A DNA stretch of 64,000 bases from Zea mays (taxonomy: Eukaryota > Streptophyta > Magnoliopsida > Poales > Poaceae), in assembly GCF_902167145.1 (NCBI RefSeq), contig NC_050098.1:83244207-83308206 (forward strand), written 5' to 3'. Positions within the stretch are counted from its first letter, which is position 1. Each line of letters opens with the position of its first letter. The notes under the pieces were generated by a model. That model did not search any database. It was not told the origin of the DNA and was given only the letters and a program-made list of their open reading frames with translations. Position numbers and translations under genes: made by a program. Shown here one piece after another: positions 33,643-43,859 of the stretch.

Positions 33643-34626
33643 GTATTATTGTAGAAACTTCTGAAATGTAACATGTGTAACATCTTGTAGCCCTGAATAT
33701 AATATACCTGTTTTTATTGTTCAATTCTTTACGATGCATGAAATTTTACATACGTACCGTTTTTGAGTCTTTGACGAAAAAACACCTTCCCTTCTTTTCA
33801 TGCTTCGTGAAGAAGAATTTTTATTTATCGCAACAATATCCGTAGTGTTCTAATGAATAATATCCAAGCTTCGTGAAGATATTTTCCGAAGCTACACTTC
33901 CGAAGATCAATAGTGTATCTCCTTACAACTTAGTATGATTTTCTCCTTTTTCAAAACATTCTTCTGGAGTTCGATATTGTGCCCCTTCTTGTGCCATATG
34001 TAGCATGATGTATGATGCTTATGCTATGCGAAATGATGTGATGATGTTATGCTATGCAAGATGATATTTATTCCGAAGACACACACACATCCCTGCGATA
34101 AAACACATAATCTTTTTGAATCAGAGTTAACTTTTTGCTATAAGCCTCCCTTAGGAGCTTCTTCGCCTTTTACTTCAGCGGAATCAGCGTTTATTTTTCG
34201 CTGTAAGCCTCCCTTAGGAGCTTCTTCGCCTTTTACTTTCAGCGGTATTCGCGTTAACTTTTCGCGCTTCGCCTTTTACTTAGGCGGTATAAGCGTTGAC
34301 TTTTCGCTGTAAGCTCTGCATTCCCTTTGGAACGACTTTGGAGCAGAAAACTTACGCTGCGCTCCCTTTGGAACGGCTTTTTGTGACTTCGGCAAACTTA
34401 CTCTGCGTTCTTTAGAACGACTTCTTGTTGCTTCGACGAATTTTTGATAATTCGAAGGTCCTCCTCGTTATCGCAAATCTTTAAGCTTCAACAACTTAAG
34501 CCTGTGGAGAAAATATATTTTCTTTGTGGCAAACAACGAAACTATTACATGAAATCTAAACAATGTCTTTTATTACACAGAAAATAAAACTGAATGAAAA
34601 AAACTGCTATCAAGGTAGGATATTTG
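33643..34626. other. Element C region between gag and antisense gene 3' ends
   Basis: Includes a possible poly(A) region for the plus-strand gene (GAATATAATATACC, about 33694-33707) and noncoding AT-rich sequence. No pol motif is seen on either strand. Confidence 0.5.
34137..34320 (+). repeat. Tandem repeats of about 64 bp in element C
   Basis: Three imperfect units sharing GCTGTAAGCCTCCCTTAGGA, CTTCGCCTTTTACTT and AGCGTT(G/A)ACTTTTCGC. They lie between the converging gag and antisense gene. Confidence 0.65.
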
Positions 34627-36144
34627 TCAATAGATGTGCTTTGATTCTGGCACTGTGCTGTTGACTGTGCGAGCTTCTGACTGTTCTCTGAAGTCCCTTT
34701 GGTGTGGAGCATATTGGCTCCCTTCTGGCTGCTGGCCTTGTTGCAGCGGTGGTGGAGGCGGAGGCTGTTGCCAGGAAGCTTGAGGTTGACTCGCCGAAGC
34801 AACAGAAACTGCAGGGTGGTTGCCTACATATTCTGGGATGTAAGGTGAATGATACGAAGCAGTGTGCATGACCTGCTTCGGCTGAGCCTATTGTGCTGCA
34901 GCTTCGGCTATTTCCTTTTGCTTCTGGATGGTAGCATGGCACATCCTGGTGGTATGGCCTTTGTTCTCACCACAGAACAAGCAAAAAATTCTTCTTGGTT
35001 GATCGCCAAATCTTCCGCCGAAGCCCCTGGCGCCTCTGCCTCTCGGAGCTGGTGGTCGGAAGGAGCCTTGCTGTTGCCCCGAAGCCTGTGAGGAGCACTG
35101 TGGCCTTTGCTGCTGGCTCCCCCTATCATCATTTTGAGTAGAGTTGTGAATTGATCTAACGTGCCTCGGATAGAACCTCCCTCCGAAGCCCCTGGTCATT
35201 TCAGAAAACCTGAAAGCCTCCTCCCTTCTTTGACGAAAATCATTATCGGCTCGAATATACTCGTCCATCTTTTGGAGCAGCTTCTCCAAAGTTTGAGGAG
35301 GCTTTCTAGCAAAGTACTGAGCTGAAGGTCCTGGCCGAAGCCCCTTGATCATGGCCTCAATGACAATTTCGTTGGGCACTGTTGGTGCCTGTGCCCTCAA
35401 ACGCAAGAACCTTCGGACGTACGCCTGAAGGTATTCTTTGTGATCCTGGGTGCACTGGAATAGAGCTTGAGCAGTGACTGGCTTCGTCTGAAACCCTTGG
35501 AAGCTGGTTAACAACAAGTCCTTCAGCTTTTGCCATGAAGTGATCGTTCCTGGTCGAAGGGAGGAATACCAGGTTTGAGCAACACTCCTGACAGCCATAA
35601 CAAAAGATTTGGCCATGACTGCAGTATTGCCACCATACGAAGATACTGTTGCTTCGTAGCTCATCAAAAACTGCTTCGGGTCTGTGTGGCCATCGAATAT
35701 GGGAAGCTGGGGTGGCTTGTAGGACGGAGGCCAAGGTGTAGCCTGCAGCTCAGTGGACAGAGGAGAAGCATCATCAAAAACAAAATTCCCATGATGGAAA
35801 TTGCCATACCAGTCATCTTCGTTGAGGAAACCCTCCTGATGAAGGTCTTGGTGCTGAGGCCTTCGGTGTTGTTCATCCTGAGTAAGATGACGAACTTCTT
35901 CAGAGGCTTCGTCTATCTGCCTTTGCAGCTCAGCTAGCCTGGCCATCTTTTCCTTCTTCCTCTGCACCTGTTGATGAAGCATCTCCATATCTCTGATTTC
36001 TTGATCTATCTCATCTTCTGGCAGTGTCAGGCTAACAGCCTTCCTTTTCTGGCTTCGGGCCTCCCGAAGGGAGACTGTCTCCTGATTATGGTCCAGCGGT
36101 TGCAGAGCTGCAGCCCCAGTTGCTGAAGCTTTCTTCGGCACCAT
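34627..36144 (-). pseudogene. gag: Element C Gag, interrupted by one TAG
   Basis: ATG 36144, 76 bases inside the LTR. The first 418 residues are open and the frame continues 86 codons past a single TAG (34890-34888) to a TGA at 34627. The N-terminal third has a coiled coil (QQVQRKKEKMARLAELQRQI). The capsid-like core has LPIFDGHTDPKQFLMSYEAT, AQTWYSSLRPGTITSWQKL and YVRRFLRLRAQAPTVPNE. The zinc knuckle reads CLFCGENKGHTTRMC, spaced CX2CX5HX4C rather than the usual CX2CX4HX4C. The TAG comes after the zinc knuckle, so a truncated Gag with all its main domains could still be made. No protease or polymerase follows. Confidence 0.85.
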
Positions 36145-36207
36145 AGCGAAGGTTTATGATCGCCGAAGGTGTTCAAAAACTCAAAGAGTGGAAGTGAGTT
36201 CACCGGA

Positions 36208-36219
36208 GGTGGGCGCCAA
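36208..36219 (-). promoter_or_regulatory. Element C primer binding site
   Basis: The minus strand reads TTGGCGCCCACC directly after the LTR end. TGGCGCC-type sites are common in Tat-lineage elements. The primer tRNA was not determined. Confidence 0.65.
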
Positions 36220-36888
36220 TGTTGGGGACTTGTTCTCAAATGCTAAGAGTTAAGAACAAGGCAACATAAAATGTTAAATGTTAATGTCCTTCGTCCTTCG
36301 AAGCATTATTTCCCTTAGGATATAATGATTTTCGGACGAAGGTTATGAAGGACGTACCTTCATAAACACAGCATATAATAGCGAAGAAGGAATCATAAGG
36401 AATATGAAGGATAACATAGATAAACATATATGTATTATTAATTTATTTTTGCATTATTATTATGAAGAAACAGAAATGACATTGAATTACAAATGTACCT
36501 TCAGCTTGGAAGGAGATGAAAGTACAAGTGTGACGCAAAAGCAAATGCCAAATCAGCGTGAACAGTACGGGGGTACTGTTCACCTATTTATAGGCACGGG
36601 ACACAACCCATACAAAATTACATTCATGCCCTTTACATTTGATAATAATTCTATAGTAATCCACCGAGGTCTGAATAGCCTTTTCATCTTTAAGTCGGTT
36701 TCATTTTCTGCTACCACACCGAAGCTTTCCCGCTCACATCTTCGGCGCTGTATCAACCTTCGTATTATTTTGGTCTTCTCCTGCTGTGATACCGACTCGA
36801 GTCCGAAGATACCTGTTCACACATTATACTCCAGAAATACTGTTAAATCCTGTTTTTGAGGACCTTCGTAAGCCGAAGGCCCCCAACA
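36220..36888 (-). repeat. Element C 5' LTR (right copy)
   Basis: 669 bp, same length as the left copy, ends TGTTGGGGAC and CCCCCAACA intact. A plus-strand TATTTATAG (36587-36595) reads CTATAAATA on the element strand and is the likely core promoter. Confidence 0.93.
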
Positions 36889-36893
36889 GGTCT

Positions 36894-37083
36894 GGTGTGC
36901 CTCTGTGGAGGTCTAGACCCATTGATACACCCTAGGATGTATTATCTTTCCTTCCCACATAGTGCCCTTAGACCTGCCCATGTGGTGGGGTCTAGTGCCA
37001 TTCTCTGTGTGGCCCAGAAGTGTTGTGCGGGTGCAGGGTCTTCATGCTGTAGAAGAGGGTACCCCCGATTCAGGGTACCGAAA
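36894..37083 (-). repeat. Element D 5' LTR, remainder
   Basis: Continues the LTR after C (GGTGTGCCTCTGTGGAGGTC) and ends GGTACCGAAA, where the left copy has GACA, so the terminal C is mutated. Together with 28547-29438 it totals 1082 bp, equal to the left LTR. Confidence 0.88.
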
Positions 37084-37088
37084 AATTT

Positions 37089-37910
37089 TTTTATAAGTAT
37101 CTTAGATTGATTTAAGTATCAAGGTCAGAAGACACTAGAAAGGCGCTACTGTTCAGATGTGGACAGAGTCGGGCATCACACTTCAACCAGCTATAACATG
37201 ACCTCTAGATCACAAAAAGGGTGATCCAAAACTTTTTGGAAAGCTTAAGAAGAGTACTACAATTATCCAATAATTACTAAGAACTGATTCACAGTTTAGC
37301 TTGGTTAAACAAGGTCACCTTCAAAATCTGTACATAATTTATATTTGGATAGATTCCGAGACTGGATTGAGAGAAACATAACTTCCATATTATTGGGCCT
37401 ATGGCCATGAAATTTTAACACAAGCAAGATAAAGAAGTTAGCTACAACGTTTGTATACACCACTTCTATAAAAAACAAGATTTACTTCCCTAAACTAGTG
37501 TAATTAATGTTGTAGCGACAGCCCTAAACAATAAGAATCCTAACTTAGTTCCTATTTAGCTTAACCACACCTTACCAACTCTTTTATCAAAGCATTATTT
37601 ACCTAATTTGCACCATAAACCAATCTTTAGATCAAATAATACTTCGGTTTCCTAATACTAATGCACCCATTTCACGACATGAAACTAATACAAACACCAT
37701 ATGCACATGATATATTTATTCCACCATTAAGAATCCCACCACAACATTGTATATATTTCTACCATGACACCTTCCATAACTTGCACCTAAGAACTAAACT
37801 TCAACACATGACTTGACTACTTCACAACCATGAATCCACTCACTTCACATAATCTAGTATTTTAAACCTTGCTATCACATGACGCAAACAAAGAACCAAT
37901 TAATCACAAT
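37089..37910. other. Unclassified LTR-like sequence (F, part 2)
   Basis: Continuation of 18411-19292 across D, AT-rich, no ORF. It ends at the CACTA insertion (target AAT, 37908-37910). The style (long AT-rich stretch, later GC-rich block) fits a gypsy LTR. Confidence 0.35.
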
Positions 37911-37925
37911 CACTACAGGAATTCA

Positions 37926-38330
37926 CTTAATTCCCGTCGGCCTGAAACCGACGGGAATAAGCCCTAAACCGACGGGAATTAGTAATTCCCGTCGGTTTAG
38001 GGCTTATTCCCGTCGGTTTCAGGCCGACAGGCGTCCCTTGTTGGGGATAAGGTTATCCCCGTCGGCGGCTAACGGGAATAATTAATTCCCGTCGGCTAGA
38101 AAGCGGCCGACGGGAATTAAGGCTAACTCCCGTCGGTTCCCCAGGCCGACGGGAGTTATTAGTTAATTCCCGTCGGTTCCCCAGGCCGACGGGAATTATT
38201 AATTAATTCCCGTCGGCCTTACGTGGCCGACGGGAATTAACTGGGCCGACGGGAGTTAGTAGCTAATTCCCGTCGGTTCGACCATAGCCGACGGGAATTA
38301 ACTGGGCCGACGGGAATTACCCTATACTGC
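37926..38330. repeat. Left subterminal repeats of the CACTA element
   Basis: Many copies of AATTCCCGTCGG and its complement, mostly as short inverted pairs. They are the expected binding sites of the TNPA-type protein. The first block, 37932-38029, is a near-perfect large palindrome with arms of about 48 bases centred near 37981. Confidence 0.85.
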
Positions 38331-38869
38331 TACAAAAACAGCACTAAATTATGTCACTATTTCTGCACACATAACATATATCAAACATAACATAAATCAC
38401 ATATGACAGCCACATTACAAACACATGTAGAGATACGACATCCACAAACACATGCATTTAGACATAGTATTGAAACATCAAACAACGAGTACGACATAGT
38501 ATTCAAACTTAACATCCACCAACGTGTACGCCATAGTATTCAAACTTAACATTCACCAACATCAAACAACGAGTACGACATAGTATTGAAACATAACATC
38601 CACCAACGAGTACGACATTTCAAACATAAGTTTAAGTGTTTAGAGATAACCACCACTTGGGTGGTTAGAGCTTTGACCGCTGCCGCCTTCACCACCAGGA
38701 GGAGGGAACGCGAAGAGCGAGTCAATAAATCCAGTCCCTACTGTTGGATCAGACCCACTGCCACCCGCTTCAGGCGTAACCTATGCAAGTTAGCAAATAT
38801 CAACACGTTAAATGCAAATATCAAAAAGTATACAAGTGTATAAATTAATGGAGAGTTATCAAACGTACC
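38331..38869. other. CACTA 3' untranslated or subterminal spacer
   Basis: AT-rich, with short direct repeats of CAACGAGTACGACATAGTATT (about 38485-38625, four partial copies). No ORF on the coding strand. Confidence 0.5.
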
Positions 38870-40091
38870 CTATCTCCAGGTGCAGGTATATGTGTCGGAG
38901 GGGTGGTGAACTGTGGTGGTGGAACTGGTGTGTTTGCAAATTGGCTCCATTGTTGTGGCGGTGGAAAATTTGATGTCATGCCCTGTTGCTGCATTAACTG
39001 TTAAACACATATGTGTTACTACTGAAGATGTTGTATTGAAATATAATAATTTAGAGTTCGGATTATGTGTACTCACTTGATACATCGCTTGGTTGTGTGC
39101 ATTGCAAGCCTCCATAAATTCGCGTTGTTGTCTCATCTCTTCACGCATCCTCATAATCTCCAACTCCTGCTCGTTCGGTCGACGAGAGCATGAGCTACGG
39201 GAAGATGAACCCGTCCTCTGAGATCTCACCGACGACGAGTCAATGAATCCGTCGAAGAGTGCGTATCTATAAGTGATTCAAAAGTGATTACTGCATAATC
39301 AATTTAGTGTCAACCATATAATTTCATAAGTTAGAGCTTACCGTCCATGCGCTTTGCCACCACCACTTGCGTACACCACAGAGGGATCCACCGGTTCATG
39401 GCGCCAGTCGAAGTCAGGGCCATGGCGACGAACCATCTCCTCCCCATATGCCGCCTATACATCATTCACAACCTTACAAATGCAGGAATTTATATACTTT
39501 AAACGTTTGAACTTTTGAGCCAAAACTCACCAAGCGATCCGTGGCTGTCTGGCTGCAGAGCTGGTCAGGGTTGTTCGGGTCTGGTCCTTTGTGGCCCTCC
39601 TGGTAGACCTCAATGTCACTAGGCTTTTGGCCACTCGTAGCTTCCTGTATAAACAAAAAACATTCATAAGCAATCGTATTATTTGTTGATCGACATAGAA
39701 AGATGAAACTTACCATTCTTTTAGCTTTTCGTATCATGTCGTCACCGCCAAACTTGTGGTTAGGATTGGTTCCTCGACATTGTCTGTGATGCGCTGACGC
39801 TTTCTTGAAGCCTTCGGAAGCCCAATATCGACACCAAGCATAGTACGCATCAGGCACGGGCGCCATCCATGGAACCATCACCTGCACACACACAATGTTA
39901 CATATTATATCAATCACGACAATAAATATAAAGGGTAAAACAAATTGAATACTAACCTCACGATATTGGTCCTCAGTCAAATATATCTTTGAGGACCCTT
40001 CCTTTTTATTCAAGGGGCCTGCTTCTTCCGGATGCTTTTGAAAATACAGGTTTGTAGCCTGAATTCTCGCATAGTATATGGCATCCTTCAC
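38870..40091 (-). pseudogene. CACTA TNPA-like exons (Transposase_24-type)
   Basis: Exons bounded by good splice sites: 40091-39957 (donor GAG|GTTAGT), 39881-39714 (acceptor GTGTGCAG, donor ATG|GTAAGT), 39644-39531, 39454-39342, and a terminal part within 39229-38870. The encoded stretches VKDAIYYARIQATNLYFQKH, YYAWCRYWASEGFKKAS and NPNHKFGGDDMIRKAKRM are typical of the plant En/Spm-associated Transposase_24 family (PF03004, from memory). The last exon is a coiled coil (EQELEIMRMREEMRQQREFM). The TNPA-like protein binds subterminal repeats. Here it lacks its own promoter and is fused behind the truncated TNP2. Confidence 0.7.
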
Positions 40092-41679
40092 CTGCATAAG
40101 GAAGCTCCCACAAGCCACATATGTGAGTCCAGTTATGCTCCTCACCGAAACCTTGATACCTTTTCCCACTCTCGTCTAGGACAAGTTTCATATGCTCTTC
40201 TGTAATTTCTATCCCACTACGTCGCTTGGGCGGTCCCTTCGTGACAATGGTGCCCTTCCTAAATTCCTTTCTCTGCCTTCTGAAGGGGTGATTAAAGGGT
40301 AGAAAACATCTATGGCAATCAAAGTAACATATCTTGCTACCAGCACTAAGACGAAAACAATCTGTATCTTTAGCACAATAAGGACACGTCAATCTACCAT
40401 GCACGCTCCATCCAGAGAAAATACCATACGCCATAAAATCATGAACCGAGAACAGATATGCAACACGAAGATTGAATTTCTGCTTCTTGAAGCAGTCATA
40501 GGCTTCCACACCTTGCCATAGCTTCTTTAACTCTTCAATCAGTGGTTGAAGCATCACATTGAGGCGTACGCCAGGATGCTCAGGCCCAGGTATAACAAGA
40601 CATAGGAACATAAACTCATATTTCATGCAAAGAGCAGGTGGAAGGTTGTACGGTATGGCAATGACAGGCCAACATGAATACGACACAGCGGTCATATTGA
40701 ACGGCGTGAAACCATCAGTTGCCAAGCCAATACGAACGTTTCTTGCATCGCTGGCAAAATCTGGATCAAATTTGTCAAGAGCCTTCCATGCATCACCATC
40801 TGACGGGTGCACCATTAACCCATCTTGTCTGTCCGTACAATCTTTATGCCACCTCATGTGCATAGCGGTCTTCCTCGAGAGAAACAAACGTTTCACTCTA
40901 GGAGTGAGAGGCATGTACCGAAGCTGTTTATGTGCAACCTTTGTCACCACCTTCTCACCATCTTCATTTACAAGCTCCACGTACCTCGACTTCCCACATT
41001 TTAAGCATTTCTGTTCTCTGCCATGTTCCTTCCAAAAAAGCATACAATTGTCTTGGCAAACATCAATCTTCTCATACTCCATACCAAGACCTTCAAGCAA
41101 TTTTTTGGACTGGTACATGTCTTTGGGCATCTTGTGACCCGTAGGAAGAACCTCGCTAATCAAATCCACAAGCTCCTTGTAACAATTAATTGAAAATGCA
41201 AACTTGGACTTGATTGACATCAGTCGGGTCACGAATTCGAGCACAGTCACGTTAGTGTGCCCGTGAAGAGGCTCTTCTGACGCTTTAAGTAGGTCGAAGA
41301 ACTTCTGAACCTCCGGTGTAGGTGAATCATGATGATCTGGTGCCAGTTCAGGCTGCAGATCCTCAAGCATCTGGTCCATCCTATCAACATCATCTTCACC
41401 GTCATCAACTTCTACTTCTGTTGCTCGTTCAGCATCTTCACCATGGAGATACCAGACCTTATAGCCTGGCACGAAACCATGCGAGCACAGGTGTAGTGTG
41501 ACCTGCCTCTTGGTGTGGCTCGTCATATTTCTACATTTATTGCATGGACACCTAATATTATCTATTTGTGACAAAGCAGCTGCATGGTCCAGAAACATCT
41601 GCGTCTTGGCAAACCATTCACTTGTGTGACACCCACCCTTCTTGAAACCTTCATACATCCAATCACGTCTATCACCCAT
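40092..41679 (-). pseudogene. CACTA TNP2-type transposase, C-terminally truncated
   Basis: ATG 41679. The N-terminal Transpos_assoc-type zinc-binding domain (residues 1-90: WMYEGFKKGGCHTSEWF, IRCPCNKCRN) is followed by TNP2 sequence (KCLKCGKSRY, RMCLATDGF-like IGLATDGFTPFNM, DFMAYGIFSGWSVHGRLTCP, FNHPFRRQRKEF). It stops matching after GLWELPY at about residue 520, just before the region that normally carries the next catalytic acidic residue and the HNLDVMH-type motif. Full TNP2 proteins are about 1,000 residues. An internal deletion appears to have joined it to TNPA exons at about 40092-40110. Catalysis is not expected. Confidence 0.82.
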
Positions 41680-42209
41680 TATTGCGGCTGTGTGTACGAG
41701 TAAAGAGTGTGTGAGACAATATCACGTTTCTAAACGTAACACATACATCTATAGGTAAGTAGTAAAACTATATATATATATATATACATAAATAACTATA
41801 TATATACATAAAACTATATATATACATAAATATATAGTTATATACATAAATAACATTAAATTTATCAATAGCGAAACCTTCATACAACCTAATATGATAA
41901 GTTAAATCTATTCAATGAATAACATCAAATTCAACAATTTAATAGAATAAGTTAAATTTATTATAATAATAGAATTAATACTTATACGTAACATCAAGGC
42001 ACACATGTGATATTAAACTAACTCTATTCACACTCTAATCACATGTTATATTAAACTAACTCTAATTACACTCTAATCACACCCTAAACTAACTCTAATC
42101 ACATGAAAGTTAACTCCCGTCGGCCATAAAAACCGACGAAAATAAACATTTATACACACATTTAACAATAACACTCACATTTACATTATAATTCAAACCA
42201 TAATATACC
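41680..42209. other. CACTA 5' region with (TA)n microsatellite
   Basis: AT-rich upstream sequence of the transposase, including ACTATATATATATATATA and related tracts at 41768-41836. It probably contains the promoter on the minus strand, but no single TATA box can be chosen in this context. Confidence 0.5.
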
Positions 42210-42660
42210 TTAACGGTCCGGGGCGGCTGCGGCGCTCCGCGGTGGCGGCGTTGGTGGCGGCGAGCAGCGGGCGACGCTTCGGGGGCGGGCGGCGCAACGG
42301 GGACGGGCTGCAGACGGCGCTCCGGGGCCGGCGGCGCGGCGGACGGCGCTCCGGAGGCGGGGCGGGCGGCGGTCGTTGCTCCTGGAGCGGGCGGCGCTCC
42401 GGGGGCGTGGGTGGGCGGCGCTCCGGGGGCGTGGGCGGGCGGCGGGGGGCGCTATGGGGCCGGCGGCGCTACGGGGGCGGAGGCGGCGCGGCGGACGGCG
42501 CTCCGGGGCGGTGACGGTTGGGGGCGGCGGCGAGCGCGCTCCTAGGCCGCGGGCGGCTGGCCGGCGTCGGTGGTGAGCGGCGGCCGGCGTCGGGGGCGAT
42601 GGTGAGCGGCGGCGGCGTGAAACCGAGAGAGAGGAAGCGAGAAAATGAGCCGCGCGGGAT
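42210..42660. repeat. GC-rich low-complexity block in the CACTA element
   Basis: Imperfect repeats of GGCGGCGCTCCGGGGGC and variants. Open frames on both strands (60-150 codons) are by-products of the composition, not genes. It may be the GC-rich first exon or upstream control region typical of CACTA elements. Confidence 0.7.
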
Positions 42661-42945
42661 GACCGTCGGCACATAAAGAATTAATTCCCGTCGGCTGGCG
42701 TCAGGGCCGACGGGAATTAGTTAACTCCCGTCGGCTGGCGGCTGGGCCGACAGGAGTTAAACTAAAGCCCGTCGGCTGGAGGCTGGGCCGACGGGAATTA
42801 AAATAAAGCCTGTCGGCTGGCGGCTGGCCGACGGGAGTTAAAATAAAGCCCGTGGGCTGGAATTGAGCCGACGGGAGTTATCTAATTCCCGTCGGCCCGA
42901 GCTCGGGCCGACGGGAATTAAAATGGCTGACGGGAATCTTCCTGA
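42661..42945. repeat. Right subterminal repeats of the CACTA element
   Basis: About a dozen copies of (A/T)CCCGTCGGCTGG and GCCGACGGGA(A/G)TTA in alternating orientation, mirroring the left end. Confidence 0.85.
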
Positions 42946-42956
42946 TTCCTGTAGTG

Positions 42957-43236
42957 AATATCCATACACCTATATCCATCAAGCACATTCCATACAACAT
43001 ATCCACACACAAACAAAACAAAAGAGAGGAAACACTCTCACCAAAGCATTCCAACAAAATCTAATTACAATGACAATAACAAAAGGAAAAGAGGAGAGGA
43101 AGTTCCTTTCCTACAGCTTACGGAGGACCAGCACACAGGCACAACAATGGTTCTGGACACAATCACCACCACACACATGTGCTACAACAAGAAATTATCA
43201 TGACTACTATATATATATATATACTATATTTATATA
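42957..43236. other. Unclassified sequence (F, part 3) ending in (TA)n
   Basis: AT-rich, no ORF of note. It ends with a (TA)9 tract (43207-43224) where the next insert begins. Confidence 0.35.
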
Positions 43237-43859
43237 TTACACCTGGGTGCATTCAATATAGAGAATGCACCTAGGCCGAACCTACGCGCCAGGAGCACCT
43301 GGTCCGAGCCAACCGCCCCACCCAGGACGAATCGACGCTTCGTCTTTGTCCCTCCCGCACGCTCCCGACATAACCTTTTCACTTCAGACTCAAGTTTGCA
43401 ATTAGAGGATAACTCCTAGTTGCAATCAACAAGCAACAAACGTTGCAACTGGAGCAACAACAGAGACTCAAGTTTGCAATTAGCGGATACCCCTAGTTGC
43501 AATCAACAAGCAACAAACGTTGCAACTAGAGTAACAACACACCATGCAATAGTAATCAAGGATTAAAAACAGAGACTCAAGTTTGCAATTAGAGGATACC
43601 CCTAGTTGCAATCAACTAGCAACAAACGTCGCAACAGAAAATCAACAAACCACGCAGTTGCAATCATTAGTTGCAACGCAAGGGGACAGGGAGGCACGTG
43701 GCGGCGACGGGGGGCAAGGAGGCACGAGTACAGGAGGGCCGAGGGCGTGCTCTTATGGGGAGGCGTGCTCGGGGTGTTAGGTGCTCTGGTCGGACAGGGA
43801 GTCTTGGGGTCTGTGCATCCACAAATAAAATACACATGGGTGCATTTTAGTGCCGTCGT
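43237..43859. mobile_element. Possible insert flanked by (TA)n microsatellites
   Basis: About 620 bases bounded by TA repeats (43207-43236 and 43860-43870). Left edge TTACACCTGGGTGCATTCA and right edge ATACACATGGGTGCATTTT resemble each other in direct orientation. A palindrome TGCATTC-N8-GAATGCA (43249-43270) lies at the left edge. The interior has a three-unit tandem repeat. No ORF with known domains. It may be a MITE-like element with TA-microsatellite preference; this is uncertain. Confidence 0.35.
43386..43650. repeat. Three tandem repeats inside the TA-flanked insert
   Basis: Units start at 43386, 43464 and 43573 with AGACTCAAGTTTGCAATTAG, each followed by CCTAGTTGCAATCAA and GCAACAAACGT. 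Periods are 78 and 109 because unit 2 carries an extra 31-base tail. Confidence 0.8.

Larger units (their letters stand above)
29439..36888 (-). mobile_element. Element C: Tat-type gag-only retrotransposon with a spliced antisense gene
   Basis: LTRs of 669 bp at 29439-30107 and 36220-36888, ends TGTTGGGG / CCCCAACA. The target duplication is GGTCC (29434-29438) versus GGTCT (36889-36893), one mismatch. Minus orientation follows from gag (36144-34888), from the PBS TTGGCGCCCACC next to the right LTR, and from the tract GAGGGGCTAC next to the left LTR. No pol is present. The half near the 3' LTR is filled by a plus-strand gene. About ten LTR differences in 669 bp put its insertion after D. Confidence 0.92.
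19298..37083 (-). mobile_element. Element D: Tat-type gag-only LTR retrotransposon with two nested insertions
   Basis: Flanked by perfect 5-bp target duplications AATTT (19293-19297 and 37084-37088). The left LTR is 1082 bp (19298-20379). The right LTR is also 1082 bp once C is removed (28547-29438 plus 36894-37083). Minus orientation is fixed by gag, by the PBS (TTGGCACGCCAGGTAGGGG, next to the right LTR) and by a purine-rich tract next to the left LTR. I can find no PR, RT, RH or IN, so it is probably non-autonomous. It contains the solo LTR S and element C. By-eye LTR divergence is about 5-7%. Confidence 0.9.
37911..42956 (-). mobile_element. CACTA (En/Spm-type) DNA transposon, 5046 bp
   Basis: Termini CACTACAGGAATTCACTT (37911) and, reversed at the right end, CACTACAGGAATCAGGAAG (42956), sharing CACTACAGGAATNA. 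It is flanked by perfect 3-bp duplications AAT (37908-37910, 42957-42959). Both subterminal regions are packed with TTCCCGTCGGC / GCCGACGGGAA motifs. The coding region is on the minus strand and combines a truncated TNP2-type transposase with TNPA-like exons. It is probably a defective internal-deletion derivative, but its ends look competent for transposition. Confidence 0.95.

Noticed and set aside
42210..42674. ORFs of 60-150 codons on both strands
   Set aside because: GC-rich repeats with few stops; no domain and no consistent frame.
43386..43650. CRISPR-like regular repeats
   Set aside because: Only three units, variable period, plant context, no unique spacers; a simple tandem repeat.
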